A stretch of 64,000 nt of DNA from Mycolicibacterium sarraceniae (GCF_010731875.1 NZ_AP022595.1:558001-622000), one strand, 5' to 3'; shown: positions 18,544 through 28,413, counted from the stretch's first letter. Notes: generated by a model not told the origin, from the letters alone. A program made the numbers and translations.

Positions 18544-19923
18544 CTAGTGCGAGAAATGCTCCTGGGTGAAGTACCCGCCGGGCTTGATCGCATCGAGGTG
18601 CGTCAGCACGGCATTCAGATCCGCCCATAGCGAGCGGGCCAGATCGGCGGAGAAGCCCTCACGCACCACCACCCGCAGCACCGAAATGTTCTCGGCGCCT
18701 TCGGGCATGGTGTAGGCGGGCACCTGCCAACCGTAGGAGCGCAGCGCCGCCGATACATCGAACTCGTTGTATTCGAAGCCGCCTTTGAGCCGGAACGCCA
18801 CCACCGGGATCGCCGACCCGTCGGAGATCACCTCGAAGTGCTGGCAGCCCTCCAACTGGTCGGACAGCCAGCGCGCCGTCGCCGACAGGCATTGCATCAC
18901 ATGGGTATAGCCGGCGCGGCCGAGTCGCAGGAAGTTGTAGTACTGACCGACCACCTGGTTGCCGGCCTTCGAGAAGTTCAGCGTGAACGTCGGCATGTCA
19001 CCGCCGAGGTAGTTCACCCGGAACACCAAATCCTCGGGAAGCGCACCGGCGTTGCGCCACACCACGAATCCGATGCCCGGATAGGTCAGCCCATACTTGT
19101 GGCCGCTGACGTTGATCGAGGCCACCCGCGGGAGCCGGAAGTCCCACTTGACGTCCGGGTGCAGAAACGGCACCACAAACCCGCCGCTGGCCGCATCGAC
19201 GTGCACCGGGATATCAAGTCCCTTGTCCTGCTGCAGTTTGTCCAATACCGCACAGATCTCGGCGATCGGTTCCAGTTCGCCGGTGTAGGTGGTGCCGAGG
19301 ATTCCCACCACACCGATGGTGTCCTCATCGACGTAGTCGAGAACCTGTTCGGCGGTGATGACGTAGCGGTCCTCTGCCATCGGGATGTAACGCGGCTCGA
19401 CTTCGAAGTAGCGGCAGAACTTCTCCCACACCACCTGCACATTGGAGCCCATCACCAGGTTGGGGGTCCGGCCCTTCCGCTCGTCCCCGACGCGCTCCTT
19501 CCAGCGCCACTTCAGGGCCAGCCCGCCGAGCATCACCGCCTCCGATGAACCGATCGTGGACACCCCAACCGCGGTGGCCGCGTCGTCATCGCGCAGGTCC
19601 TCGGCATGGAACAGGTCGGCGACCATTGCCACACAACGCGACTCGATGGCCGCGGTAGCCGGGTACTCGTCTTTGTCGATCATGTTCTTGTCGAACGTCT
19701 CGGCCATCAGCTTCTCGGCCTCGGGGTCCATCCATGTGGTGACGAATGTCGCGAGGTTGAGCCGGGAGCTGCCGTCGAGCATCAGCTCGTCGTGGATGAA
19801 CCGGTATGCCGCGGAGGGTTCCATGGCCTCGGCGGGTAGCCGCAGCGACGGGATGGGATCGGTGGACAACCGCCCGGTATAGGCCGGTGCAATCGACGGG
19901 GAGCGGTACTTGACGTGGGGCAC
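18544..19923 (-). CDS. gadB: Glutamate decarboxylase (PLP-dependent)
   Basis: Converts glutamate to GABA and CO2, consuming a proton. The 459-residue protein matches the family length. Motifs include GVSTIGSSEAVMLGGLALKW, GTTYTGELEPI, PVHVDAASGGFVVPFLHPD (PLP-stacking Asp/Ala), and SINVSGHKYGLTYPGIGF with the PLP lysine. The start is GTG 19923 preceded by GAAAGGA. The C-terminal tail ends TQEHFSH; the penultimate-type His resembles the autoinhibitory His of bacterial GadB. nnr lies 11 bp upstream on the same strand, so they are probably one transcript. Confidence 0.95.
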   Translation of the reverse strand: MPHVKYRSPSIAPAYTGRLSTDPIPSLRLPAEAMEPSAAYRFIHDELMLDGSSRLNLATFVTTWMDPEAEKLMAETFDKNMIDKDEYPATAAIESRCVAMVADLFHAEDLRDDDAATAVGVSTIGSSEAVMLGGLALKWRWKERVGDERKGRTPNLVMGSNVQVVWEKFCRYFEVEPRYIPMAEDRYVITAEQVLDYVDEDTIGVVGILGTTYTGELEPIAEICAVLDKLQQDKGLDIPVHVDAASGGFVVPFLHPDVKWDFRLPRVASINVSGHKYGLTYPGIGFVVWRNAGALPEDLVFRVNYLGGDMPTFTLNFSKAGNQVVGQYYNFLRLGRAGYTHVMQCLSATARWLSDQLEGCQHFEVISDGSAIPVVAFRLKGGFEYNEFDVSAALRSYGWQVPAYTMPEGAENISVLRVVVREGFSADLARSLWADLNAVLTHLDAIKPGGYFTQEHFSH

Positions 19924-19934
19924 AGGGGTCCTTT

Positions 19935-21356
19935 CTACAGTTCTGCGATGGCTTGACGGATGTGGGCGAGGATGCGCGACGCCGATGCGGGCACCGATGT
20001 CGGACCGGGATCAGCAGCCGAGACGTTGGCGGCGCGAGCGTGCACGAATGCCGCCGCAGCGGCCGCTTCTGCCGGCGGGAGGCCCGCGGCGAGCAGCGCC
20101 CCGATGATTCCGGACAGCACGTCACCGGAACCGGCGGTCGCCGCCCACGACCCGCCGGCTCGATTGAGGTAGACGTGACCAGATGGATCGGCGATGACGG
20201 TGACATTGCCCTTCAGCAGCACGGTCGCGCCGAGCGCGTCGGCCAGTCTGCGGGTGGCCGCCACCCGGTCCTCCCCCGGCGGCGAGCCGTTCAAACGGGC
20301 GAACTCGCCGGCGTGCGGGGTCAGCACCGTCGGTGCCGTGCGGCCAGCCACCAGCTCCGGTTGAGCGGCCAGCAGCGTCAGGGCGTCGGCGTCGACCACC
20401 ACCGGCACAGCGCTGCCGAGCGCGAAAGTCAACGCACTAAGAGCCTTTTCGTCAGTGCCGAGCCCGGGTCCGACGACCCAGGCCTGCACCCGTCCGGCCG
20501 CGTGCGGGTTCGGGGCGGCCACCACCTCGGGCCAGTGGGACACCACCTCGGCCGCCGCGGAGCCGGCATAGCGCTTCATTCCCGATGTCGCAGCCACCGC
20601 GGCCCCGGTGCACAGGATCGCCGCACCGGGATAGGTGGACGAGCCCGCCATGATGCCGGTGACACCCTGGCTGTACTTGTCGTCGTGCACGCCGGGCAGC
20701 GGCCAGCGCGCCTTGACGTCAGCGGCCTGCACGCTCAGCAGGTCGGTGTCGGGCAGGTCCAGCCCGATGTCGATGAGTTCGACTCGGCCACAATCAGCCA
20801 GGGCATGAACGGGTTTGAGCCCGCCGAAGGTCACGGTCAGCACCGCCCGAACCGCGGGCCCGGCGATTGCACCGGTCTGCACATCGATACCGCTGGGAAT
20901 GTCGACGGCCACCACCGAAATCCCGGCAGCCTCGACCACGGCAAACACCTCGGCGGCAGCCTCGCGCAGCGGACCCGTGCCGGAGATGCCGACGACGCCG
21001 TCGAGCACCAGATCCGCCGATGGCGGCACGGCGGGCGCCAACCGGCCGCCAGCGGAACGAAACGCCGCCAACGCCTTGGCGTGGGTGCGATCGGGGTTCA
21101 GCAACACCGCGGACGCCGCCACCCCACGGCGCCGCAAAAAGGTCGCCGCCCACAGCGCGTCGCCGCCGTTGTCACCCGACCCGACGACCGCGCACACGTG
21201 GCGCCCGACCAACCCACCGGTGCGATCCCGCAGCTCCGCCGCAACCGCGGTCGCCAATCCATAGGCGGCACGACGCATCAGCACGCCGTCGGGCAGGCTG
21301 GCCAACAAGGGCGCCTCGGCGGCGCGGATCGCGTCGGCGGTGTAGTAGTGCCGCAT
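19935..21356 (-). CDS. nnr: Bifunctional NAD(P)HX epimerase / ADP-dependent NAD(P)HX dehydratase
   Basis: Repairs hydrated NADH and NADPH. The 473-residue fusion has an N-terminal epimerase (YjeF_N) domain with VVGSGDNGGDALWAATFL. The C-terminal ribokinase-like ADP-dependent dehydratase (CARKD) domain has TGIMAGSSTYPGAAILCTGA, LTPHAGEFARLNG and GSWAATAGSGDVLSGIIGAL. The likely start is ATG 21356 (MRHYYTADAIRAAE); no Shine-Dalgarno is visible, so a leaderless start or GTG/TTG up to 9 nt upstream is possible. glmS ends just upstream on the same strand, and gadB follows 11 bp downstream. Confidence 0.93.
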   Translation of the reverse strand: MRHYYTADAIRAAEAPLLASLPDGVLMRRAAYGLATAVAAELRDRTGGLVGRHVCAVVGSGDNGGDALWAATFLRRRGVAASAVLLNPDRTHAKALAAFRSAGGRLAPAVPPSADLVLDGVVGISGTGPLREAAAEVFAVVEAAGISVVAVDIPSGIDVQTGAIAGPAVRAVLTVTFGGLKPVHALADCGRVELIDIGLDLPDTDLLSVQAADVKARWPLPGVHDDKYSQGVTGIMAGSSTYPGAAILCTGAAVAATSGMKRYAGSAAAEVVSHWPEVVAAPNPHAAGRVQAWVVGPGLGTDEKALSALTFALGSAVPVVVDADALTLLAAQPELVAGRTAPTVLTPHAGEFARLNGSPPGEDRVAATRRLADALGATVLLKGNVTVIADPSGHVYLNRAGGSWAATAGSGDVLSGIIGALLAAGLPPAEAAAAAAFVHARAANVSAADPGPTSVPASASRILAHIRQAIAEL

Positions 21357-21379
21357 CGGCACCAAGGTTACGTGCCGGT

Positions 21380-23248
21380 CTATTCGACCGTGACGGACTT
21401 GGCCAGGTTGCGCGGCTTGTCGACGTCGTAACCGCGAGCCCGAGCTACCGCCGCGGCGAACACCTGCAGGGGGACCGTCGACAACAACGGCTGGAAAAGC
21501 GTTGATACCGCGGGTATTTCGAAGATGTGATCGGCGTACGGGCGCACCGTATCGTCACCCTCCTCCGCGATCACGATCGTGATCGCTCCACGGGCCTGGA
21601 TCTCGCGGATATTACTCAACAGCTTGGCGTGCAACGTCGCCGCATTCTTGGGCGACGGCATCACCACGATGACGGGCAGTCCGTCCTCGATCAGCGCGAT
21701 CGGGCCGTGCTTGAGCTCACCGGCGGCGAAACCCTCGGCGTGCATGTACGCCAGTTCCTTGAGCTTGAGCGCACCCTCGAGTGCCACCGGGTAGCCGACG
21801 TGACGGCCCAGGAACAACACCGTGGGTGAGGTCGCGAACTGCTGTGCCAGCGCGGTGATGGGTCCCATGTGGTCCAGAGTCCGCGCGACAAGATCCGGCA
21901 TGGACTCCAGCTCCTGGTACTCCCGCTCGACCTCGTCGGGGTATTTGGTGCCGCGGGCCTGGGCCAGCGCCAGCCCGACGAGGTAGTTGGCGGCGATCTG
22001 GGCCAGGAACGTCTTGGTTGCCGCCACCCCGATCTCGGGACCAGCTCGGGTGTACAGGACTGCGTCGGCTTCGCGCGGGATCTGGCTGCCGTTGGTGTTG
22101 CAGATCGCCAGCACTTTGGCTTTCTGGCTCTTGGCGTGGCGGACAGCTTCCAAGGTGTCGGCGGTCTCGCCGGACTGGGAGATCGCGATCACCAGGGTGC
22201 CGCGATCCAGAACCGGATCGCGGTAACGGAACTCGCTGGCCAGCTCGACCTCTACCGGCAGCCGCGTCCAATGCTCGATCGCGTACTTGGCCAGCAGCCC
22301 GGAATGGAACGCGGTGCCGCAGGCGACGATGAAGACCTTGTCGATCTCACGCAGCTCCTGATCGGACAGGCGCTGCTCGTCGAGCACGATGCGGCCGTCG
22401 ACGAAATGGCCGAGCAGGGTGTCGGCGACCGCCGCCGGCTGCTCGGCGATCTCCTTGAGCATGAAGTACTCGTAGCCGCCCTTTTCGGCGGCGGACAGGT
22501 CCCAGTCGATATGAAACTCGCGGGCACTCGCGGTGTCATCGACGCCGTTGAAGTCGGTGATCCGGTAGCCGTCGGCCGTGATGATCACCGCCTGGTCCTG
22601 ACCCAGCTCGACGGCTTCGCGGGTGAATTCGATGAAGGCCGCGACATCGGAGCCGAGGAACATCTCACCATCGCCGATGCCCACCACGAGGGGGGTGGAG
22701 CGCCGGGCAGCGATGATGGTGCCGGGGTCGTCGGCGTGGGTGAAGACCAGCGTGAAGTGCCCTTCCAGGCGGCGCAGGACCGCGAGTACCGAGCCCTCGA
22801 AGTCGCCGGCGGTCGGGCCGTGGCCGTACGCGTGCGCGACCAGGTGAACGGCCACTTCGGTATCGGTGTCGCTGGCGAACTCCACACCGTCGGCTTCCAG
22901 CTCTTGGCGCAGCGTCGCGAAGTTCTCGATGATGCCATTGTGGACGACGGCGAACGTGCCCGCCGCGTCGCGATGCGGGTGGGCGTTGCGGTCTGTGGGC
23001 CGACCGTGGGTGGCCCACCGGGTGTGGCCCATACCCGCGGTGCCGGCGAGTGCGGCGGGATCCGTCTCGGCCAGTGCTTCCTCGAGGTTCGTCAGGCGGC
23101 CGGCGCGGCGGCGCACGATAAGGCCGCCCTCACCGTCGAGCAGGGCGATGCCAGACGAGTCGTAACCGCGGTACTCCATCCGCCGTAGCGCATCGACGAC
23201 AACGCCCTGGGCAGGGCGATGCCCGACGTAGGCCACGATTCCGCACAT
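21380..23248 (-). CDS. glmS: Glutamine-fructose-6-phosphate aminotransferase (isomerising)
   Basis: Makes glucosamine-6-phosphate from fructose-6-phosphate and glutamine, the first step towards UDP-GlcNAc. The 622-residue protein begins MCGIVAYVG with the catalytic Cys as residue 2 after Met removal. It has MEYRGYDSSGIAL, TRWATHGRPTDRNAHPH in the glutaminase domain, and two SIS domains (FIVACGTAFHSG, ISQSGETADTLEAV). It ends RNLAKSVTVE, the usual GlmS C-terminus. glmM, the next enzyme of the pathway, lies 3.7 kb upstream on the same strand. Confidence 0.97.
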   Translation of the reverse strand: MCGIVAYVGHRPAQGVVVDALRRMEYRGYDSSGIALLDGEGGLIVRRRAGRLTNLEEALAETDPAALAGTAGMGHTRWATHGRPTDRNAHPHRDAAGTFAVVHNGIIENFATLRQELEADGVEFASDTDTEVAVHLVAHAYGHGPTAGDFEGSVLAVLRRLEGHFTLVFTHADDPGTIIAARRSTPLVVGIGDGEMFLGSDVAAFIEFTREAVELGQDQAVIITADGYRITDFNGVDDTASAREFHIDWDLSAAEKGGYEYFMLKEIAEQPAAVADTLLGHFVDGRIVLDEQRLSDQELREIDKVFIVACGTAFHSGLLAKYAIEHWTRLPVEVELASEFRYRDPVLDRGTLVIAISQSGETADTLEAVRHAKSQKAKVLAICNTNGSQIPREADAVLYTRAGPEIGVAATKTFLAQIAANYLVGLALAQARGTKYPDEVEREYQELESMPDLVARTLDHMGPITALAQQFATSPTVLFLGRHVGYPVALEGALKLKELAYMHAEGFAAGELKHGPIALIEDGLPVIVVMPSPKNAATLHAKLLSNIREIQARGAITIVIAEEGDDTVRPYADHIFEIPAVSTLFQPLLSTVPLQVFAAAVARARGYDVDKPRNLAKSVTVE

Positions 23249-23302
23249 GGTGTTCCAGGGTAGTGCAGTAGCGCGCGCGACCCGGTGGACTAGGTTCGTG
23301 GG

Positions 23303-24154
23303 GTGGCCCGGACACGGAAGCTCTTCGCGGCACTGACTCGCCGCGGTCGTCATCAGGTTCTGCGCGGTGACCTGGCCTTTGCCGGGCTTCCCGGCATCGT
23401 CTACACGCCAGCCGCAGGCTTCAATTTGCCCGGGGTGGCCTTCGGCCACGATTGGCTCACAGACGCCGATCACTACGTCACAACGCTGGAACACCTCGCC
23501 TCGTGGGGCATCGTGGCCGCGGCGCCGAACACCGAGCGCGGCCTGGCCCCGTCGGTCCTGAATCTGGCCTTCGATATGGGCACCACCCTCGACATCATCA
23601 CCGGGGTGCGGCTAGGCCCCGGTGAGATCAGCGTGCATCCCACCAAACTCGGGTTGGTCGGGCATGGGTTGGGCGGTTCGGCCGCGGTGTTCGCCGCGGC
23701 AGGTCTGTCCGGGGCGGGTACCGGCGCACCCAAGGCCGTCGCGGCGTTGTTCCCGGCGGTGACCAAACCTCCCGCTGCACAGCCCGCCGCGGCGCTGAAG
23801 GTGCCCGGTCTGGTGCTCAGCGCACCCGATGACGCGATCTCGCTGCGCACCGACGCTCAGAACCTGGCCACCGCGTGGACAGGCTCGGTGCTGCGTGTCG
23901 TGAGCAAGGCAGAATCCGCCGGATTGGCTGAGAAGCGACGCTTCGCGGGGGCGCTGGGCTTGCCGGGCTCGGATCGGAAGACCCAGAAGACGACGCGCGC
24001 GCTGTTGACCGGCTTCCTGCTGTATCACCTCACCGGCGACAAGGACTACCGCGAATTCGCCGACCCCGAGGCGGTGCTGCCCAAGACGGAAGCGCTCGAC
24101 CCCGAGGCGGTGCCGGTCACGCCAGAGGAACAGATCATCGCTCTGCTCAGGTAG
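23303..24154 (+). CDS. Dienelactone hydrolase/PAF-acetylhydrolase-like alpha/beta hydrolase
   Basis: A 283-residue predicted serine hydrolase of unknown substrate, starting at GTG 23303 divergently from glmS (54 bp gap). Visible are VAFGHDWLTDADHY (oxyanion area), LGLVGHGLGGSAAVFAAAGL (G-x-G-x-G, where the nucleophile position reads GHGLGG rather than GHSxGG) and VLSAPDDAISLRTDA. The elbow has Gly in place of Ser, so catalysis by the normal triad is doubtful. It occupies the position of a conserved hypothetical next to glmS in M. tuberculosis. It may be non-enzymatic. Confidence 0.75.
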   Translation: MARTRKLFAALTRRGRHQVLRGDLAFAGLPGIVYTPAAGFNLPGVAFGHDWLTDADHYVTTLEHLASWGIVAAAPNTERGLAPSVLNLAFDMGTTLDIITGVRLGPGEISVHPTKLGLVGHGLGGSAAVFAAAGLSGAGTGAPKAVAALFPAVTKPPAAQPAAALKVPGLVLSAPDDAISLRTDAQNLATAWTGSVLRVVSKAESAGLAEKRRFAGALGLPGSDRKTQKTTRALLTGFLLYHLTGDKDYREFADPEAVLPKTEALDPEAVPVTPEEQIIALLR

Positions 24155-24197
24155 GGCGATCGAGGCCCAACCAACCAGTTGGTGATATAACCTCCTC

Positions 24198-25238
24198 ATG
24201 CGTACCGGGATCTTTCTGGACTACTCGGGCGGCTTCCGCGAGGCCGTCGAGCACATCGTGGTGTTGGAGAAGGCCGGGGTGGACATCGCCCTGGTCGCCG
24301 AGGCCTACTCCTACGACGCCGTCAGCCAGTTGGGCTACCTGGCGGCAAGAACGTCGACGATCGAGCTGGGGTCCGGCGTCTTCCCCATCTACACCCGGAC
24401 CCCGACCCTGCTGGCGATGACGGCCGCCGGCCTGGACTTCGTCTCCGACGGCCGCTTTAGTCTCGGCATCGGCACATCGGGCCCGCAGGTGGTGGAGGGC
24501 TTCCACGGGGTGCCGTTCGACGCGCCACTGGGCCGCACTCGTGAGGTCGTCGACATCTGCCGACAGGTCTGGCGCCGCGAACGTGTCCAGCACCAGGGCC
24601 GCAGCTACCAGATCCCACTGCCGGCCGACCGCGGCACCGGCCTGGGAAAGCCACTGCAACTGATCAATCATCCGGTGCGGGAACGGATTCCGATCACCAT
24701 CGCCGCATTGGGCCCCAAGAACGTCGAGCTGACCGCCGAGATCGCCGAAGGGTGGCAGCCGGTGTTCTTCTACCCGGAGAAGGCCGACGATGTCTGGGGC
24801 GATGCGCTGCGGGCCGGAAAAGCCAAGCGCGACAGCCAACTCGGCGAACTCGATGTGATGGTCGGGGTGTCGCTGGCCATCGGCGACGATGTCGAGGAGC
24901 GGCTGAACTGGGCTAAGCCGCATCTGGCGCTCTATATCGGCGGCATGGGCGCCAAGGGCCAGAACTTCTACCACAAGCTGGCAACCCGGTACGGGTACGG
25001 CGAAGTGGCCGACCACATCCAGGATCTGTTCCTGTCCGGCCGCAAGGCCGAGGCGATCGCCGCGGTGCCCGACGAATTGGTGCGCAACGTCAACCTGATC
25101 GGCCCGCGCGGCTTCGTCAAAGAACGGATCGCTGCCTTCACCGAGGCCGGAGTCACCACGCTGCTGGCCACACCGACTACCACCGACACGGGCGAATACC
25201 TCAGGTGGGTCGAGGAATTGCAACAGCTGCTGCCCTGA
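24198..25238 (+). CDS. F420-dependent LLM-class oxidoreductase
   Basis: A luciferase-like monooxygenase-fold enzyme of 346 residues, of the type using coenzyme F420. It begins MRTGIFLDYSGGFREAVEHI. Family features include IELGSGVFPIYTRTPTLLAM (non-prolyl cis-peptide region), GRFSLGIGTSGPQVVEGFHG and ITIAALGPKNVELTAEIAEG. The start at ATG 24198 lies 43 bp after the preceding hydrolase on the same strand. It resembles the Rv3520c-type subgroup; the substrate is unknown. Confidence 0.87.
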   Translation: MRTGIFLDYSGGFREAVEHIVVLEKAGVDIALVAEAYSYDAVSQLGYLAARTSTIELGSGVFPIYTRTPTLLAMTAAGLDFVSDGRFSLGIGTSGPQVVEGFHGVPFDAPLGRTREVVDICRQVWRRERVQHQGRSYQIPLPADRGTGLGKPLQLINHPVRERIPITIAALGPKNVELTAEIAEGWQPVFFYPEKADDVWGDALRAGKAKRDSQLGELDVMVGVSLAIGDDVEERLNWAKPHLALYIGGMGAKGQNFYHKLATRYGYGEVADHIQDLFLSGRKAEAIAAVPDELVRNVNLIGPRGFVKERIAAFTEAGVTTLLATPTTTDTGEYLRWVEELQQLLP

Positions 25239-25328
25239 TCACCGGTGGACGCGCAGCGCGTTGCTCGTCAGCCGGGCGCAGCAGACGACGCTGCGACGCG
25301 GGCACGACGGGCCGATCGCGCTCGGTGG

Positions 25329-26615
25329 TCACTGGCCCACCTGGGCTAGTTCATCGGCGGCGATCTCACACGGTGTCTGCTCATCGGGTTGCTCAGCTGC
25401 CAGCGGTTCAGCGGCAGGCGGCTCGGGTGGCGGTGGGGCCGGCGCGGTGACAGCCGGGTCGTCGACCGGCTGCGGTTCGTCGGTGACGACGTCCTCGGTG
25501 ACCGGATTCTCTTCGGGCACTGGGTCTTCGGTGTCAGCTCCGACGACGTCGCCGGTCTCGTCGTTCTCCTCACCCGGTTCGACGGCGCCCTCGAGTTCGG
25601 GTCGGTCATCATCGATGGCCGGTTCGGGTATCTCGTCGAACAGCCCGCCCAGCGCATCCGCGATCTGACCCATCAGACCCGACATGCCACCGCTGACATC
25701 CGGCACGCCCGGCGCTCCCACGGGTGCGCCAGCGCCGAGTGCCCCCGGCGGCTCCGCGAGCGCTGGAGACGGAAGCGGTTGAGCGGGTAGAGCATCCGGT
25801 AGTGGCGGCGATGACACGGGGACGGCTTCCGCGACAGGAGCCGACGCAGCGGCGGCGGGCACAGTTACGGTGGCGGGCTCGGCCGCCGAGTAAACAGGGG
25901 TGGACGACGGCACCGACACAGACGGTGCGCCGAGCTGCCCCGGCACCTCGAAATACGTTGCGGGAACGTCATTCAACCGCCGTAATGCATCCTCGTAGGC
26001 CCCCGTCACGGACTGCGTCGCCGAGCGCATCGCTGGCAGCCATTCGGTACGGATATCGGCGTCGACGTAGGGCGCGATCTGTTGGGTGACCATGCCGACG
26101 GCCTCATCACGTGCCGCTCCCCCGCCCGTCACACCAGCCGCCGCGGCCAGCCATGCCGGCCGCTGCGCGGCGCGCCGGTCGTTGATCGATACCGCCGCAT
26201 CGACTTTCTCGTCGACGATCCGACCCAGCGTGTCGCGTAAGACCTCGCAGGCATCGGCGGCCGTATGCAACGCACGGGCCACCGCCGCTCCGGCTGTGCA
26301 GTGCCGATCGACGAATTCCGATGCTGCCGAAGCGGAATCGCCCTGCCACGCCGACGACAGCACAGCGCTGCCGTCCTGCGCCACACGTAATGCCTCATCG
26401 GCGGTGGCCGCGGCGGCCCGCAACAGCGCGCAGTCCGCGTCGAGAGCGCGTAGGTCCAAACCGTCCTCGCCGCCGTACCATTCCAGGATCTGAGCCCCGT
26501 GGGCAGTGAGGTCCGGATGCGTGTAACCCACGACATGGCACGCCGACACATAGGTCTGTGTATCGATCGCCGAGGCCCGCCCCGCCGCCAGCCGGGCGGC
26601 GACGTCGATAGTCAC
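25329..26615 (-). CDS. Hypothetical alanine/proline-rich protein with WXG100-like N-terminal region
   Basis: A 428-residue protein, apparently the counterpart of the Ala/Pro-rich Rv3439c beside glmM. The N-terminal half is predicted helical and contains AVLSSAWQGDSASAASEFVD, a WxG turn between helices like ESX substrates. From about residue 230 it becomes Pro/Ala/Val-rich, then strongly acidic (repeated Asp/Glu-Pro around residues 350-390). No signal peptide or membrane segment is evident. Its GTG/ATG start overlaps the stop of the small upstream gene by 4 nt, so the two are translationally coupled. Export by a type VII system is an inference. Confidence 0.75.
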   Translation of the reverse strand: MTIDVAARLAAGRASAIDTQTYVSACHVVGYTHPDLTAHGAQILEWYGGEDGLDLRALDADCALLRAAAATADEALRVAQDGSAVLSSAWQGDSASAASEFVDRHCTAGAAVARALHTAADACEVLRDTLGRIVDEKVDAAVSINDRRAAQRPAWLAAAAGVTGGGAARDEAVGMVTQQIAPYVDADIRTEWLPAMRSATQSVTGAYEDALRRLNDVPATYFEVPGQLGAPSVSVPSSTPVYSAAEPATVTVPAAAASAPVAEAVPVSSPPLPDALPAQPLPSPALAEPPGALGAGAPVGAPGVPDVSGGMSGLMGQIADALGGLFDEIPEPAIDDDRPELEGAVEPGEENDETGDVVGADTEDPVPEENPVTEDVVTDEPQPVDDPAVTAPAPPPPEPPAAEPLAAEQPDEQTPCEIAADELAQVGQ

Positions 26616-26893
26616 CGGACCGCCGCACGCAGCTCGGCGTCGCCGTAGCGCTCGGCGGTGACGCGCAGCGCCGCGGCGGTCTCCTCGGCGGCACGCGACC
26701 AGTGCGTAACCCCGGCCGCCAGCAGGTCCAACGCCGAGCGCACCGCATCACCGTGGGCGGCATGGACACGCCCGGCGCCGTGGGCGTCGAACTGCAATCG
26801 ATTCAGGGATGCGCCGCCGAGTAGGCCGGCGACGGTGTCAAAGCGTTGCGCGGCGGCGCGCACTGCCGCGGTGTCCACACGAGTGTTACCCAT
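26612..26893 (-). CDS. Small ESX-associated-like helical protein
   Basis: A 93-residue protein beginning MGNTRVDTAAVRAAAQRFDT. It reads as two amphipathic helices with a short turn (RVHAAHGDAVRSALDLLAAG, then VTHWSRAAEETAAALRVTAE and RYGDAELRAAVR). This resembles EspC/DUF2580-type or WXG100 proteins in size and pattern, without a strict WxG. It matches the position of Rv3440c. Its stop overlaps the start of the larger WXG-like protein, suggesting a co-translated heterodimer. It starts 50 bp from glmM, on the same strand. Confidence 0.75.
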   Translation of the reverse strand: MGNTRVDTAAVRAAAQRFDTVAGLLGGASLNRLQFDAHGAGRVHAAHGDAVRSALDLLAAGVTHWSRAAEETAAALRVTAERYGDAELRAAVR

Positions 26894-26943
26894 GACTGGG
26901 TATGACGCACCAGCCCGGTGGCTGGTTCCATGTGGCGCGAAGA

Positions 26944-28281
26944 TCAGCCCTCGGCGCTGACAGATTCGGCGATGCGGACCGCGAGCTGCCGGGCGGTGTC
27001 CTCGTCGGCGGCCTCCACCATGACCCGCACCATCTGCTCGGTTCCCGAGGGCCGCAAAAGAATTCGGCCGGTGTCCCCGAGTTCGGCCTCGGCGGCACGG
27101 ACCGCACTCTGCACCGCGGGCGCTTCGGCGACGGTCGCCTTATCGGCCACTGCGACATTGATCAGGACCTGCGGCATGGTCTGCATCGGCGCCGCCAGCT
27201 CGGCCAGCGACAGCCGGGTCTGCGCCATGCGCGCCATCAACCGCAGGCCGGTGGCGATCCCGTCACCGGTAGTCCCCAGCGCGGGCATCACGATGTGACC
27301 CGACTGCTCACCACCCAACGTGAATTCACCGGCCCGCAATTCCTCCAAGACGTAGCGGTCGCCAACTCCGGTGGTACGCACTGTGATTCCCACCTCGCGC
27401 ATAGCGATATGCAGACCGAGGTTGCTCATCACGGTGGCCACCAGCGTCTCCGACGCCAACTCACCGGCTTCGCGCATCCCCACCGCCAAAACCACCATGA
27501 TGGCGTCACCGTCCACAACCTGGCCGGTCGCATCCACCGCCAGGCAGCGGTCGGCGTCACCGTCGTGCGCCAGGCCGATATCGGCCCGGTGGGCTACCAC
27601 CGCAGCCTGTAACTGCTCCAGATGCGTCGAGCCGCAACCGTCGTTGATGTTCAGTCCGTCGGGTTCGGCATTGATCGCGATCACCCGCGCACCCGCGGCG
27701 TAGTAGGCACGCGGCGCGGCTTGGAACGCGGCGCCATGGGCGCAATCGACGACAACCGTCAGCCCGTCCAGCCGGATCGGCGCCGCCGCACGGACGTGGT
27801 GCAGGTAGCGCTCCAAAGCGTCGCTCGCATCGACCACGCGGCCGATCTCGGCGCCGATCGGTCGCAGACCGGGCCCCTGCGCGACGAGTTCCTCAATGCG
27901 GTCCTCGGTGTCATCGTCGAGCTTGTGTCCGCCGGGGCCGAAGATCTTGATGCCGTTATCGGGCATCGGGTTGTGCGAGGCAGAGATCATCACGCCGAAG
28001 TCGGCACCGTAGGCGGCCGTCAGGTGGGCCACCGCCGGGGTGGGCAACACACCGACTCGAAGTGCGTCCACACCCTCGCTCGTGACGCCGGCGATCACCG
28101 CCGCCTCGAGCATCTCGCCACTGGCGCGCGGATCACGGCCGATAACCGCCACCCGCCGTCCCGAACTTCTCGTCACAGCAAGCCGCCGAGCCGCGGCCGC
28201 CCCCAGCGCCAGACCCAGCTCAGCGGTCAGTTCTCGGTTAGCGACGCCGCGGACACCGTCGGTCCCGAACAGTCGGCCCAT
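26944..28281 (-). CDS. glmM: Phosphoglucosamine mutase
   Basis: Converts glucosamine-6-phosphate to glucosamine-1-phosphate for peptidoglycan and related precursors. The 445-residue protein begins [20 protein letters not shown]. It has the phosphoserine active-site loop [19 protein letters not shown] (catalytic Ser in SASHNP), the metal-binding [14 protein letters not shown], and the C-terminal phosphate-binding [19 protein letters not shown] 28281 is chosen over a TTG nine bases upstream because GAGAGG lies 9 nt before it. The rpsI gene ends about 265 bp upstream. Confidence 0.97.
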   Translation of the reverse strand: MGRLFGTDGVRGVANRELTAELGLALGAAAARRLAVTRSSGRRVAVIGRDPRASGEMLEAAVIAGVTSEGVDALRVGVLPTPAVAHLTAAYGADFGVMISASHNPMPDNGIKIFGPGGHKLDDDTEDRIEELVAQGPGLRPIGAEIGRVVDASDALERYLHHVRAAAPIRLDGLTVVVDCAHGAAFQAAPRAYYAAGARVIAINAEPDGLNINDGCGSTHLEQLQAAVVAHRADIGLAHDGDADRCLAVDATGQVVDGDAIMVVLAVGMREAGELASETLVATVMSNLGLHIAMREVGITVRTTGVGDRYVLEELRAGEFTLGGEQSGHIVMPALGTTGDGIATGLRLMARMAQTRLSLAELAAPMQTMPQVLINVAVADKATVAEAPAVQSAVRAAEAELGDTGRILLRPSGTEQMVRVMVEAADEDTARQLAVRIAESVSAEG

Positions 28282-28383
28282 GGGGACCAACCTCTCATAA
28301 CTCCCGGCTCAAGACACAACCGTGGAGGCTAATCGCCGTGTCGCCACAAAACCGGCATCACATCGAGACGCCGGCACAGCACA

Positions 28384-28413
28384 ACGCTGCCCGCACCAGG
28401 GCGCGGGCAGCGT
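28384..28413. terminator. Hairpin, 11-bp perfect stem (rpsI-glmM spacer)
   Basis: Arms ACGCTGCCCGC and GCGGGCAGCGT with an 8-nt loop and no T-tract. It lies 135 nt downstream of rpsI and about 100 nt upstream of glmM on the minus strand. It may act as a second terminator or as part of the glmM leader. Confidence 0.5.
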
